DNA of 47,981 nt from an uncultured Gammaproteobacteria bacterium (GCA_903862645.1 CAIOZF010000231.1:1-47981); one strand, 5' to 3'. Shown: positions 26,717 to 35,939, counted from the first letter of the stretch. Translations and numbers: made by a program. Notes: generated by a model not told the origin, from the sequence alone.

Positions 26717-28733
26717 ACTGGGTCAACTGACGCTCATTCTCTCGTTTTGTTTGTGCGTGATTCTGGGGACATTGCCATTGATTGGCGCTGGCACGGGTAA
26801 TCGGCAGTGGATCGGGCTGGCGCGGCCGCTCACAGCTGGCGTGTTTGTCTTCCTCAGTTTGAGCCTGCTGGTTCTCGGCTATAGCTTTGTCACCGACGAT
26901 TTCTCGGTGGCCTTCGTGGCGCAGCACTCCAACTCGCTGCTGCCGATTCAATACAAGATTACCGCCGTATGGGGCGGCCATGAAGGTTCGTTCCTGTTCT
27001 GGACCTGGATGCTATCCGGCTGGATGCTGGCCGTGGCCATCTTCAGCAAGGCCATGCCGGATGACTTTGTGGCACGTGTGCTTGGCGTGATGGGGCTGAT
27101 TGGCGCTGGCTATACCCTGTTCATGATTGCGACTTCCAATCCCTTTGATCGCATTCTGCCGCTCTCGCCTGCAGACGGCGCCGACCTGAACTCTGCGCTG
27201 CAGGATTTCGGCTTCATCATTCATCCGCCTTCGCTGTACATGGGTTACGTCGGCTTCTCGGTCGTGTTCGCGTTTGCGATCGCGGCACTGCTGAGCGGTC
27301 GGCTCGATTCGGCATGGGCACGCTGGTCGCGCCCCTGGGCCAATGCGGCGTGGGCGATTCTGACCATCGGTATTGCGCTGGGCTCCTGGTGGGCTTACTA
27401 CGAACTGGGCTGGGGCGGCTGGTGGGCTTGGGATCCGGTCGAGAACCCGCCAATGATCACCTGGTTGCTGGGCACGGCGTTGATTCATTCGCTGGCGGTG
27501 ACTGAAAAGCGTGGTGTGTTCAAGAGCTGGACCGTGCTGCTGGCCATCATGGCGTTCGCGGCGAGCCTGCTCGGTACCTTCATCACCCGCTCTGGTCTGC
27601 TGACTTCTGTGCATGCGTTCGCCAGCGATCCGACCCGTGGTATCTACATACTTGGCTTCCTCGGCCTCGTCGTGGGTGGTTCGCTGCTGCTGTTTGCCCT
27701 GCGCGCACCGCTGATGAAGAGTGAGTTTGGTTTTGCCGCCATTTCACGCGAAGTGTTCCTGCTGGCCAACAACATCATCCTGGTAGTTGCCAGCGCGGCG
27801 ATCCTGCTGGGGACGCTCTATCCGATGGTCTATCAGGCTGTCTCCGGGGGTGAGCTGATCTCTGTCGGGCCGCCTTATTTCAACATGATCTTTGTGCCGT
27901 TGATGGCTATTCTCGTGCTGTTTCAGGTAGTTGGCTCGATCAGTCGCTGGAAGAAGACTTCTGCGGAATATTTGCGCAGGCAGCTCGGTCTGGTTGCCAT
28001 CGCAGCCGTGGTGCTGGGTGTTGTGTTGCCGCTGGTCGTGACCTTCGAGTTCAACTTCGGCGCCAGCATAGCGACCGCTCTGGGGTTGTGGATCATCCTC
28101 GGTATCCTGCAGGACATCCGCATCAAAATCAGCAACAAGGCCTCGACCGTCAGCGGGCTGAAGTCGCTGGCAGTGAGCTACATAGGCATGCAGATCGCGC
28201 ATCTGGGCTTTGCGACCATCCTGCTGGGCGCATCCCTGACGAGTATCTACAGCGTCGAGAAGAGTGTGCTGCTGGATGCCGGTGAAACAGTCGATCTTGG
28301 CGCTTACGATTTCGTTTTCCAGGGCACCGAGCCGGTACAGGGTCCGAATTTCGTTGGTGATCGCGCCACGTTCCAGGTCATGAAGAATGACGTGTACCAG
28401 CGTGACCTACACCCCGAGAAACGCGTATACACCCAGAGCGGCACTCCTTCGACGGAAATGGCGATCGACGCTGGCTTTTGGCGCGATCTGTTTATCACGC
28501 TGGGTGAGCCGCGCGAGTCCGGTGCGTGGTCGATGACGATACACATCAAACCTTTCGTGCGCTGGGTATGGCTCGGTGCCATTCTGATGGCGCTTGGTGG
28601 TGTGGTGGCGGTGACGGATAAACGCTATCGCCGGCTCAGGGTCAAGACTCTGGCCGGTGAAGAGACAGCACGGTCTCTTAAATCCGGTGCTGACAAATCT
28701 GCTGAGGCGCTGCAGCCAGTCTCTCAACAGTGA
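26706..28733 (+). CDS. ccmF: Cytochrome c haem ligase, membrane subunit
   Basis: CcmF, with CcmH and CcmI, attaches haem to apocytochrome c. The 675-residue multi-pass protein has the WWD signature WGGWWAWDPVENPP and His ligands for haem in flanking loops (for example FIIHPPSLYMGY). An earlier WGGHEGSFLFWTWML is also characteristic. The start at 26706 lies behind GGAGAGAG and within the end of ccmE. The last 60 or so residues form a helix plus a charged cytoplasmic tail. Confidence 0.96.
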   Translation: MVPELGQLTLILSFCLCVILGTLPLIGAGTGNRQWIGLARPLTAGVFVFLSLSLLVLGYSFVTDDFSVAFVAQHSNSLLPIQYKITAVWGGHEGSFLFWTWMLSGWMLAVAIFSKAMPDDFVARVLGVMGLIGAGYTLFMIATSNPFDRILPLSPADGADLNSALQDFGFIIHPPSLYMGYVGFSVVFAFAIAALLSGRLDSAWARWSRPWANAAWAILTIGIALGSWWAYYELGWGGWWAWDPVENPPMITWLLGTALIHSLAVTEKRGVFKSWTVLLAIMAFAASLLGTFITRSGLLTSVHAFASDPTRGIYILGFLGLVVGGSLLLFALRAPLMKSEFGFAAISREVFLLANNIILVVASAAILLGTLYPMVYQAVSGGELISVGPPYFNMIFVPLMAILVLFQVVGSISRWKKTSAEYLRRQLGLVAIAAVVLGVVLPLVVTFEFNFGASIATALGLWIILGILQDIRIKISNKASTVSGLKSLAVSYIGMQIAHLGFATILLGASLTSIYSVEKSVLLDAGETVDLGAYDFVFQGTEPVQGPNFVGDRATFQVMKNDVYQRDLHPEKRVYTQSGTPSTEMAIDAGFWRDLFITLGEPRESGAWSMTIHIKPFVRWVWLGAILMALGGVVAVTDKRYRRLRVKTLAGEETARSLKSGADKSAEALQPVSQQ

Positions 28734-28796
28734 GGCCTCATGCGACGCCGGTCCGATGAACGAATGAATGATTAACCAAGGGTGAGTCCCGACATC

Positions 28797-29339
28797 ATGT
28801 CCAGATTGAAACTATTCATCCCGGTGGGGGTATTCCTGGTGCTCGCGCTGGTGCTGTGGCGCGGGCTCTATCTCGACCCGAGGACATTGCCTTCCGTGCT
28901 GATCGACAAGCCTTTGCCAGAGTTTTCGCTGCCCATCGTGGAGCAGAGTGACCGCCTGGTCTCCAAAGCCGATCTGCCCAAGGAGCCATTCCTGCTGAAC
29001 GTGTGGGGCAGTTACTGCCTGCCCTGTCTGCAGGAAAATCCGATTCTGAAGGCTGCGGCGGCGGATGGGGTGCTGCCGATCATTGGCATCAACTACAAGG
29101 ACAAGACCAATCTGGCGCAGATGTGGATGGACGACAACGGCAGTCCGTTCGAATTCAGCGTCGTGGATGCCGACGGTCGTCTAGGCATTGATCTAGGCGT
29201 CTATGGCGCCCCCGAGACTTTTGTCATCGATGGCAATGGCGTGATTCGCTACAAGCACATCGGGGTGATCGACTATCAATCCTGGCAGCAAGAAATCATG
29301 CCGGCGATTGCAGCGGTGAAAGCGGAAGCCCGGAACTGA
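28797..29339 (+). CDS. ccmG: Thiol:disulfide interchange protein of cytochrome c maturation
   Basis: CcmG (DsbE) is a membrane-anchored thioredoxin-fold reductant that keeps the apocytochrome CxxCH thiols reduced. It has an N-terminal helix (LFIPVGVFLVLALVLW) and the redox site WGSYCLPC, where most relatives have WASWCxxC. The conserved cis-Pro loop is GVYGAPETFVID. The ATG at 28797 is chosen; a GTG five codons earlier is possible. Its stop overlaps the ccmH start by one base (TGATG). Length is 180 residues. Confidence 0.94.
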   Translation: MSRLKLFIPVGVFLVLALVLWRGLYLDPRTLPSVLIDKPLPEFSLPIVEQSDRLVSKADLPKEPFLLNVWGSYCLPCLQENPILKAAAADGVLPIIGINYKDKTNLAQMWMDDNGSPFEFSVVDADGRLGIDLGVYGAPETFVIDGNGVIRYKHIGVIDYQSWQQEIMPAIAAVKAEARN

Positions 29340-29866
29340 TGATGATATTTCCTGCCTTGCTAAACTCACCGCGCAAAGCCAGTGGCTTCCTGCGCACCCT
29401 GCTGCAAATTGCCGCGCTGGCCCTGCTGTGTATGACGAGCAATGCCTGGTCCGCCATCGATACCTTCGAGTTCGAGAACGATGAGCAGCAGCAGCGCTTT
29501 CGCACGCTCTCCAACGAATTCCGTTGCCCCATGTGCCAGAACACCAGCCTGACGGGCTCTGGTGGCGGTGTGGCGGAGGATCTGCGGCGAGAGATTTATT
29601 TGATGATCGTCGACGGCAAGACCGACGCCGAGATCGAACAGTTCATGCTGGAGCGCTATGGCGATTTCATCTTTTACAAGCCACGGCTGATGACTGAAAC
29701 GCTGCTGTTGTGGTTCGGTCCGCTACTGTTCCTGGTGCTGGGGGGCTGGATCGTGATGGGCATCATCCGCCGAGCGCGTCCGCAGGGGCAGGAAGCCGTG
29801 GTACTCGATAATTCCGATCAGGCACGCCTGCACAAGTTGCTTGAAAAAGTAGACGGGCAGGATTAG
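29339..29866 (+). CDS. ccmH: Cytochrome c maturation protein, thiol oxidoreductase subunit
   Basis: CcmH (CcmL/CycL type) handles apocytochrome thiols together with CcmG. A signal peptide leads into a three-helix domain with the active site FRCPMCQNTSL (usual form LRCxxCQNxS). A membrane helix (LLLWFGPLLFLVLGGWIVMG) follows near residue 120. At 175 residues it is the short form, so the TPR part is encoded separately by ccmI. It overlaps ccmG by one base. Confidence 0.94.
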   Translation: MMIFPALLNSPRKASGFLRTLLQIAALALLCMTSNAWSAIDTFEFENDEQQQRFRTLSNEFRCPMCQNTSLTGSGGGVAEDLRREIYLMIVDGKTDAEIEQFMLERYGDFIFYKPRLMTETLLLWFGPLLFLVLGGWIVMGIIRRARPQGQEAVVLDNSDQARLHKLLEKVDGQD

Positions 29867-29980
29867 TCCGACAATCGCTAAACGCCGACGCGCTCATTCC
29901 TGGCGTTGACTTCATATGACACATGGTTATCCCGGTGACGCTGCCTGACAGCATGGCGCCGGTGAATTCAGGGGGATAAT

Positions 29981-31237
29981 TTGTTCTGGTTCTTCGCTGC
30001 TGCGCTAGTGCTACTGGCGGTTCTTTTCGTGTTGCTGCCGTTGTGGAAGATTCACCGTGCGGGCGACAGTGGTCGTACCCGCCGCGAGCACGCGAATCTG
30101 CTGATATTCAAGGAGCGTGTCGCCGAACTGGAGGCTGAACGCGCAGCGGGGACGCTTGAAGAGGAAAATTTTGTCGCTCTTAAACGCGAACTGGAGCGCA
30201 GCCTGTTGTCCGATGTCGATGCCGGCGCGGTAGATGTCCAGAGCAAAGGCGAGGGCAGTGCCTCCTTGCTGGCGCCCGGACGTCTCATCCCTTTGCTGCT
30301 GGTGCTGATGATTGCGCCTGTGACCTATGTGCTGTATCAGCAGTGGGGATACCAGGATGAGCTAGAACTTGCCGAACTCGGGGAGCGGACCCGAGCCGGA
30401 GTCACCAATGGTGACGAGGCGCGCGATCTGATCTTTGCGATCGGTGACATCGTTCAGCGCGAGCCGGAGAACGGTTGGGCATGGTTCTTTCTCGGACAGA
30501 ATCTGGTGAATCTGGGGCAGTTTCCGGAGGCCGCTATGGCGCTGGAGCGTGCGGCCGGCAATATTGCAGAGCCTCAGGACCAGGCAGAGATTCTCAGCCA
30601 GCAGGCCTATCTCGAATTTTTCCTGGCCGAGCAGAAGCTCACAGACAAAGTGCAAGGGATCATCGACCGTATTCAACTGATTAATCCGAATCATCAGATT
30701 GTGCTGGATATCCTCAGCATGGACGCCGAACAGCGTGGCGACTATCAGACGGCCATCACCTACCTGCGCAGAATTTTGCAGGGCACGCCACCCGGGGTGG
30801 CTGCCGATGACCTGAATGCGCGCATTGCCAACGCCCAGCAGCTTCTGGCCGGCGGCGCGACCCTGCCGGACGGGTCCCAGGCCACGCCCGTGGAAGGGCC
30901 TAGTATCGAGGTACAGCTTGCACTGGGTGCCGACCTGAATCTTCCCCCTGACACCCGCGTGTTTGTGTCTGCACTGGACGTCAATGGCCGTGGTCAACCA
31001 CTGGCGGCTGAGGTGCTCACGGTTGCCGACTTGCCGGCTACAATCACACTCACGGATGCCGATGCCGTCGGGCCCTTCAATCTGTCTTCCGCGCAGCAGA
31101 TCTACATCGTTGCAACCGCTTCATCCAGCGGCACCGCCAACGTCCAGGCAGGCGACCACCAGGTGCGCTCCGAGGGTTTCGCCCACGGCAATACTCACGC
31201 TATTATCCCCCTCGTCATTGAGGACATCGTGCCCTGA
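29981..31237 (+). CDS. ccmI: Cytochrome c biogenesis apocytochrome chaperone, TPR protein
   Basis: CcmI presents apocytochrome c to the CcmFH ligase. The 418-residue protein begins with two membrane helices (WFFAAALVLLAVLFVLLPLW, and a second near LIPLLLVLMIAPVTYVLY) around a cytoplasmic coiled-coil loop. TPR repeats follow (for example WAWFFLGQNLVNLGQFPEAA), then a C-terminal beta-rich domain (IEVQLALGADLNLPPDTRVF). The TTG at 29981 is the start, with GGGGGA a few bases upstream; no better ATG gives the first helix. It closes the ccm operon after a 114-bp gap. Confidence 0.9.
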   Translation: MFWFFAAALVLLAVLFVLLPLWKIHRAGDSGRTRREHANLLIFKERVAELEAERAAGTLEEENFVALKRELERSLLSDVDAGAVDVQSKGEGSASLLAPGRLIPLLLVLMIAPVTYVLYQQWGYQDELELAELGERTRAGVTNGDEARDLIFAIGDIVQREPENGWAWFFLGQNLVNLGQFPEAAMALERAAGNIAEPQDQAEILSQQAYLEFFLAEQKLTDKVQGIIDRIQLINPNHQIVLDILSMDAEQRGDYQTAITYLRRILQGTPPGVAADDLNARIANAQQLLAGGATLPDGSQATPVEGPSIEVQLALGADLNLPPDTRVFVSALDVNGRGQPLAAEVLTVADLPATITLTDADAVGPFNLSSAQQIYIVATASSSGTANVQAGDHQVRSEGFAHGNTHAIIPLVIEDIVP

Positions 31238-31277
31238 CAGAGCACCAAATAATAACGAGAGCAGAACGGGGGCTGAG

Positions 31278-32906
31278 ATGTTTGGAATCATGATGGATAA
31301 GCAATTGAACATTGCTGACATCCTGGAGTATGCGGCACACAACAACACTGACGCAGAGATCGTGACGCGGCAGGTGGAAGGTGGCATCCATCGTTACAGT
31401 TACCACGATGCACTGCTGCGGACCAAGCAACTGGCGAATGCCCTGCACGCACTGGGCGTGCATCAGGGCGATCGGGTAGCAACGCTGGCCTGGAATACCT
31501 ACCGACATCTCGAACTTTACTACGCTGTCTCCGGCATGGGGGCGGTGATTCATACCATCAACCCGCGCCTGTTCGCTGAACAGATCATCTACATCATCAA
31601 TCACGCGGAAGACAAATACGTCTTCGTCGATCTGACCTTTGTCCCGTTGCTGGAGGCTATTCAGGACCATATCCCGGTGGTAAAGGGCTTCGTGGTGATG
31701 ACGGATCGTGCACATATGCCCAATTCGTCCCTGTCCAATCTGCTGTGTTATGAGGAGTTGCTGGCCGCGCAGGCTACCGAATTTGAGTGGCCGGAGTTTG
31801 ACGAGAAGACCGCCGCCGGGCTCTGCTACACCTCGGGGACGACCGGGGATCCCAAAGGCGTCATGTACTCCCATCGTTCCACCGTGATCCATGCTATTTC
31901 TTCCTGCCGCTCGTCGGCGATGAATCTAGGTCCTCTGTCTCGCGTCCTGCCGGTCGTGCCTATGTTTCACGTCTGTGCCTGGGGCGTGCCCTACAGTGCG
32001 CCGATTGCCGGCTCCAGCATTCTGTTTCCGGGCGCCGGCATGGACGGTGCTTCTCTGTATGGTCTGATCGATGGGGAGAAGGCGACTTCGCTACTGGGGG
32101 TGCCGACAGTGTGGTTGGGTTTACTGAATTACATCGAATCGGTGAGTGGTAATCTCGATAGCGTGGAGGACGTGGTGATCGGTGGTTCCGCCGCGCCTCG
32201 TTCCATGATGGAGAAATTCCATGATCAATACGGGGTGTTTCCGATTCACGCCTGGGGCATGACAGAGATGAGTCCGATGGGCAGCCTGTGCGTGAGGACT
32301 CCTTATCTGATGAAGGCCAGTGGTGATGCCCGTGCTGCAATCCAGGCTAAGCAGGGACGTCCGGTGTTTGGCGTAGACATGAAGATTGTGGACGATCAGG
32401 ATCTGGCCTTGCCCCATGACGGCAAGACTTTCGGTCGTCTGATGGTGCGCGGCCCGTGGGTGGCCAGCGGTTACTACAAGAGTGATGACCGCTCAGCATT
32501 TCGGGCGGGCTGGTTCGATACCGGTGATGTCTCCACCATCGACGCCGACGGCTATATGCAGATCGTGGATAGAAGCAAAGATGTGATCAAGTCGGGTGGG
32601 GAGTGGATCAGCTCTATCGAACTGGAAAACTTTGCGGTCGGCCATCCAGCGGTGGCTGAAGCCTGTGTGGTAGGCATTGCGCATCCGAAATGGGACGAGC
32701 GACCCTTGTTGCTGGTGGTTTGCAGGCCGGGTGCAGAATGCAGTAAAGACGCTATAATCGGCTTCCTCGCAGAGAAGGTGGCGCGGTGGTGGATTCCCGA
32801 TGATGTTGTGTTCGTGGATGCCCTTCCGCATACTGCCACCGGTAAGCTGCTGAAGACGGAAGTGCGAGCAAAATTCGAGAATCATTATCGCGACCTTGCT
32901 TCCTGA
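31278..32906 (+). CDS. Acyl-CoA synthetase (AMP-forming), AlkK/DmdB-like
   Basis: This 542-residue adenylate-forming enzyme activates a carboxylic acid with ATP and CoA. It has the P-loop-like [16 protein letters not shown], the adenine motif AWGMTEMSP, the hinge [16 protein letters not shown] with [16 protein letters not shown], and the C-terminal catalytic Lys in [12 protein letters not shown]. Overall it resembles medium-chain (AlkK) and 3-methylthiopropionyl-CoA (DmdB) ligases; the substrate cannot be read from sequence. It starts at the ATG at 31278, 40 bp after ccmI, and is followed by moaA after 31 bp; functional links to either are not evident. Confidence 0.9.
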   Translation: MFGIMMDKQLNIADILEYAAHNNTDAEIVTRQVEGGIHRYSYHDALLRTKQLANALHALGVHQGDRVATLAWNTYRHLELYYAVSGMGAVIHTINPRLFAEQIIYIINHAEDKYVFVDLTFVPLLEAIQDHIPVVKGFVVMTDRAHMPNSSLSNLLCYEELLAAQATEFEWPEFDEKTAAGLCYTSGTTGDPKGVMYSHRSTVIHAISSCRSSAMNLGPLSRVLPVVPMFHVCAWGVPYSAPIAGSSILFPGAGMDGASLYGLIDGEKATSLLGVPTVWLGLLNYIESVSGNLDSVEDVVIGGSAAPRSMMEKFHDQYGVFPIHAWGMTEMSPMGSLCVRTPYLMKASGDARAAIQAKQGRPVFGVDMKIVDDQDLALPHDGKTFGRLMVRGPWVASGYYKSDDRSAFRAGWFDTGDVSTIDADGYMQIVDRSKDVIKSGGEWISSIELENFAVGHPAVAEACVVGIAHPKWDERPLLLVVCRPGAECSKDAIIGFLAEKVARWWIPDDVVFVDALPHTATGKLLKTEVRAKFENHYRDLAS

Positions 32907-32937
32907 CAGCGCAACGGTAAATGGAACAGAAGACATC

Positions 32938-33969
32938 ATGAGCGGCAATTCCAGCACAGCGAATTCCAAAGGCGCGACCTCGACCGGGTTGATCGACAAG
33001 TTCGGTCGGCGCGTCGACTATATTCGCCTCTCGGTTACCGATCGCTGCGATTTTCGCTGCGTCTACTGCATGACGGAAGACATGACGTTCCTGCCGCGTG
33101 ATCAGGTGCTCTCCCTGGAAGAGATCTATCAGGTGGCGCAGGCTTTCACAGAGCTCGGTGTCGACAAGATCCGTCTCACCGGTGGAGAGCCGCTGGTGCG
33201 CAGCAATGTGATGTCGCTGGTCAACCGCCTCGGTAAACTCGATGGTCTCAAGGAACTGTTGCTCACGACCAATGGTTCGCAACTGGAAAAATTTGCGGCG
33301 CCACTGCGGGCCGCTGGCGTGAATCGCATCAACATCAGCATCGACAGTCTCGACGCCGAGCGCTTTCGTCGCATCTCGCGGGTGGGCAATCTGGAGAGCG
33401 TGCTGGTCGGTATCGAGGCGGCACGCCAGCAGAATTTCGAACGCATTCGCCTGAATGCCGTGATCATGAAGGGCTATAACGACGATGAGGTATTACCGCT
33501 GACTGAGTTCGCCCTGGAGCGGAATGTGGATATCGCCTTCATCGAGGAGATGCCGCTGGGCAATGCCTCGGACCATGATCGCGAAAGCACAGTGTGCAGC
33601 AACGATTGGGTGCGCGAAGTTATCTCCAGTCGCTATGAGTTGCTGCCCAGTACGACTACCACCGCCGGGCCGTCGCGCTACTACAAAGTTCCGGGACGCG
33701 AGAGCCGGATTGGTTTCATCTCTCCGGTCAGTCACAATTTCTGCAGTGACTGCAATCGCGTTCGTGTGACTGTAGAAGGGCGCCTGCTGTTGTGTCTGGG
33801 TAATGAGCACTCTATGGATCTGCGCGCGATACTCAGAGAACAGAAGGGTGATATTGAAGCGTTGAAGCAAGCTATTGTCGCGGCGATGGATCTGAAACCC
33901 GAGCGCCACCATTTCTACGAAAAAGATTACATTCAACCCATTCGCCTGATGAACATGACCGGCGGGTGA
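32938..33969 (+). CDS. moaA: GTP 3',8-cyclase (molybdenum cofactor synthesis)
   Basis: MoaA is the radical-SAM enzyme that starts molybdopterin synthesis from GTP. The N-terminal [4Fe-4S] motif is CDFRCVYC, the SAM-contact motif [10 protein letters not shown], and the C-terminal second cluster has [19 protein letters not shown]. The C-terminal Gly-Gly is present (MTGG). Starting at 32938 gives 343 residues. Genes moaC, moaD and moaE are not in the window; moaB follows immediately. Confidence 0.96.
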   Translation: MSGNSSTANSKGATSTGLIDKFGRRVDYIRLSVTDRCDFRCVYCMTEDMTFLPRDQVLSLEEIYQVAQAFTELGVDKIRLTGGEPLVRSNVMSLVNRLGKLDGLKELLLTTNGSQLEKFAAPLRAAGVNRINISIDSLDAERFRRISRVGNLESVLVGIEAARQQNFERIRLNAVIMKGYNDDEVLPLTEFALERNVDIAFIEEMPLGNASDHDRESTVCSNDWVREVISSRYELLPSTTTTAGPSRYYKVPGRESRIGFISPVSHNFCSDCNRVRVTVEGRLLLCLGNEHSMDLRAILREQKGDIEALKQAIVAAMDLKPERHHFYEKDYIQPIRLMNMTGG

Positions 33970-34001
33970 TGCCCGCACCTCTGTGGAGCCCCGATTCGAT
34001 T

Positions 34002-34529
34002 ATGAGTAAAACCGCTTCCGAAAATAATACCGTTTTCACACCCGTCCGCGTCGCTGTTGTGACCGTCTCCGATACCCGTACCGAGGAAACTGACAAATCC
34101 GGCAGCTATCTGGTCGAGTGCGTAAAGGCTGCCGGGCATATTCTAGTCAGCAAGCAGATCGTCAAGGACGACACCTACAAGCTGCGTGCAGTCGTGGCGA
34201 CCCATATTGCCGACGACAATGTGCAGGCCGTGTTGTTGACCGGTGGAACTGGTTTCACGTTCCGGGACAACACGGTGACAGCGGTAACGCCATTGCTTGA
34301 CAAACAGATCGAGGGATTCGGAGAAATGTTCCGCTATCTGTCACATGCCGAGATTGGCAGTTCGACGATTCAATCGCGTGCATTTGCAGGGTTTAGTAAC
34401 GGCACGATTGTGTTTTGTATGCCGGGCTCGCCGGGTGCGTGCAGAACTGCGTGGGAAGGAATCGTAGCGCAACAACTGGACAGTCGTCACAGGCCATGCA
34501 ATTTCGTGGATAAACTCAAAAAGCCTTGA
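34002..34529 (+). CDS. moaB: Molybdopterin-synthesis protein MoaB
   Basis: MoaB/MogA proteins adenylate molybdopterin before metal insertion. The 175-residue protein shows VAVVTVSDTRTEETDKSG at the N-terminus, LLTGGTGFTFRDNTVTAV with the nucleotide-binding Gly run, and the PGSPGACRTAW motif. The ATG at 34002 is preferred by similarity; a start at 33969, next to the moaA stop, is possible. It is the last gene of this plus-strand run. A molybdenum theme is shared with the ModE-like regulator 19 kb upstream. Confidence 0.94.
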   Translation: MSKTASENNTVFTPVRVAVVTVSDTRTEETDKSGSYLVECVKAAGHILVSKQIVKDDTYKLRAVVATHIADDNVQAVLLTGGTGFTFRDNTVTAVTPLLDKQIEGFGEMFRYLSHAEIGSSTIQSRAFAGFSNGTIVFCMPGSPGACRTAWEGIVAQQLDSRHRPCNFVDKLKKP

Positions 34530-34611
34530 GCTTCGCCTGGCGGGGGGGCTGCGGACTGAGAAGTCTGAGCAGCACCGGCGTTTCATGTTTTCTTTGATTA
34601 CAAAAAACAAA

Positions 34612-34659
34612 CACCGAGATTAGATACTGACCCTTTGAGGTGAATGTCTAATCTCGGTG
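34612..34659 (-). terminator. Rho-independent terminator for the 33-residue protein unit
   Basis: CACCGAGATTAGA (34612-34624) and TCTAATCTCGGTG (34647-34659) form a perfect 13-bp stem with a 22-base loop. Read on the minus strand the stem is followed directly by TTTGTTTTTTG, as in an intrinsic terminator. It lies about 90 bases beyond the stop codon of the small gene at 34748-34849 and also faces moaB, whose transcript it might help to end. Confidence 0.8.
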
Positions 34660-34747
34660 CGTCTACGTATTGCGTGCTCTTGTTGGTGACTTAGCATAAG
34701 CAATTTCCTGATCGGGTGATTTTTTCCAGCTTGAGGCCGGTTCCGGA

Positions 34748-34849
34748 TCAGGCAACGCCCAGCATAGTCAGTAAAGGTACGGCGACAGAAGCAGCCACAA
34801 TGGCAACTGATATCAGGGCAGCACGTGCATTGACGAATACTTCACTCAT
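34748..34849 (-). CDS. 33-residue hydrophobic small protein, own transcription unit
   Basis: A 34-codon frame encodes a 33-residue protein with a short polar N-terminus (MSEVFVNARAA). One membrane-length hydrophobic segment (LISVAIVAASVAVPLLTMLG) then runs nearly to the end. AAGGAGATCAAA directly precedes the ATG, an excellent ribosome-binding site. Downstream is a terminator hairpin with T-tract (34612-34659), and the stop codon lies in a 7-bp inverted repeat (34708-34752). The compact unit argues for a real gene. I recognise no family. A single-helix inner-membrane protein is likely; it could modulate a membrane complex or be a type I toxin-like peptide, though it lacks the usual charged C-terminus. 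Confidence 0.7.
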   Translation of the reverse strand: MSEVFVNARAALISVAIVAASVAVPLLTMLGVA

Positions 34850-34892
34850 TTTGATCTCCTTGGGTTGATCTATGGTTGGCAGGTTAGAGGCT

Positions 34893-34917
34893 TTACAGCA
34901 TTCGTTACCTCCTCCTT
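34893..34917 (-). promoter_or_regulatory. Near-perfect Shine-Dalgarno sequence with two-codon minigene (ATG CTG TAA)
   Basis: On the minus strand AAGGAGGAGGT (34917-34907) is followed after five bases by ATG CTG TAA (34901-34893), 43 bases upstream of the 33-residue gene and not in frame with it. Minigenes behind strong ribosome-binding sites can stall ribosomes or sequester the leader, so a regulatory leader is inferred. Chance is possible. Confidence 0.4.
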
Positions 34918-34994
34918 AAGTAACGTAGCGCATCGTAACACGTTCGTGCATTAAAGTAACACATATAATTTTATGTGATTTATAGTAACGTTAC
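34904..34994. promoter_or_regulatory. Cluster of GTAAC/GTTAC motifs between divergent small gene and HemD-like gene
   Basis: GTAAC occurs at 34920, 34935, 34956 and 34985, and its complement GTTAC at 34904 and 34990; the last two copies form the palindrome GTAACGTTAC. A TATAAT suitable as a plus-strand -10 element for the HemD-like gene lies at 34964-34969, inside a second palindrome CACATA-N6-TATGTG. The divergent position suggests a shared operator region; the regulator is unknown. Confidence 0.45.
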
Positions 34995-35056
34995 CGCCAA
35001 TCTTTCATTTGGCCGCCGGGAGTAATACAAAGATATGGAGTTTCGGGAGGCTTCCC

Positions 35057-35899
35057 ATGACTGAAGCACAAGAATCCTCGACCAGCCTTGCCGGACAGGT
35101 TGTCGCTGTCCCAGAGAGTCGCCAGTTGGATATTCTGGTGGATCTGCTGGTGAGTCGCGGGGCGCAGGTTATCCGTGTACCGCTGGTCGCCATACTGGAT
35201 GCGGTAGATCAGATCGTGATTGCCAAATGGTTGCAGCAGTTTATTGTCGACCCTTGTGATTACCTGGTTGTGCTCACCGGCGAGGGCTTGCGACGCCTGA
35301 GTGCGGCAGCGGAGCGTCTGGGGTGCCAGGATGAATTTGTTGCAGCATTGGATCGCGTCTGCAAAATATGTCGGGGACCCAAACCGGGCAGAACCCTCAA
35401 GGAGATGGGGCTCAAGCCTGATCTGCTGGGCAAGGCGCCAACCACCGTCGGGATCATTGCGGCATTGGATGAGTTGGAGTTGCAGGGTAAAAAGGTGGGA
35501 GTGCAGTTATACGGTGAAGAGCCTAATCTGCTGCTGATTGATTACCTGCGTGGAAGAGAGGCTATAGTGAGTATCGTGGCGCCTTACATATATGCGCCGG
35601 ACTCCGATGAGCATAAGGTGTTGGAGTTGATTGCATCGCTGAACGCAGGTGGCGTTACCATGATGGCATTCACCAGTCAGCCACAGTTTATTCGCCTGCT
35701 GGAAGTTGCGCGTAAAACTGGCATCGAAGAAAAATTGTTTGCCGGCCTCGCTCGAGTAAAAATCGCGGCAGTCGGTCCTGTTGTGGCAGAGCAATTGCGC
35801 ACCGCTGGAGTAGACGTGGCGGTGATGCCGGAGACATTGTTCTTCATGAAGCCGATGGTGACCGAGCTGGTGCGCCTCGCCAGATCGGAGTTGAATTAA
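35057..35899 (+). CDS. HemD-like (uroporphyrinogen-III synthase family) protein
   Basis: The 280-residue protein has the HEM4 fold signature. Its N-terminal lobe starts VVAVPESRQLDILVDLLVSR with a TGEGLRRLS segment. The second lobe begins around VGVQLYGE, followed by FTSQPQFIRLL and KIAAVGPVVAEQLRTAGVDV near the end. HemD closes hydroxymethylbilane to uroporphyrinogen III. It is far from any hemC or hemX gene, so it may be an accessory paralogue rather than the main hemD. The ATG at 35057 has GGGAGG 7-12 bases upstream. It is divergent from the 33-residue gene across the GTAAC cluster. Confidence 0.75.
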   Translation: MTEAQESSTSLAGQVVAVPESRQLDILVDLLVSRGAQVIRVPLVAILDAVDQIVIAKWLQQFIVDPCDYLVVLTGEGLRRLSAAAERLGCQDEFVAALDRVCKICRGPKPGRTLKEMGLKPDLLGKAPTTVGIIAALDELELQGKKVGVQLYGEEPNLLLIDYLRGREAIVSIVAPYIYAPDSDEHKVLELIASLNAGGVTMMAFTSQPQFIRLLEVARKTGIEEKLFAGLARVKIAAVGPVVAEQLRTAGVDVAVMPETLFFMKPMVTELVRLARSELN

Positions 35900-35939
35900 A
35901 GGCAGAATGTTGAATAGATATTGTGAGAGGACGGAAGTA

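Noticed and set aside
34748-34849. The 33-residue protein as KdpF, CydX or another known small subunit
   Set aside because: Its sequence does not match these families and no kdp or cyd genes are adjacent.
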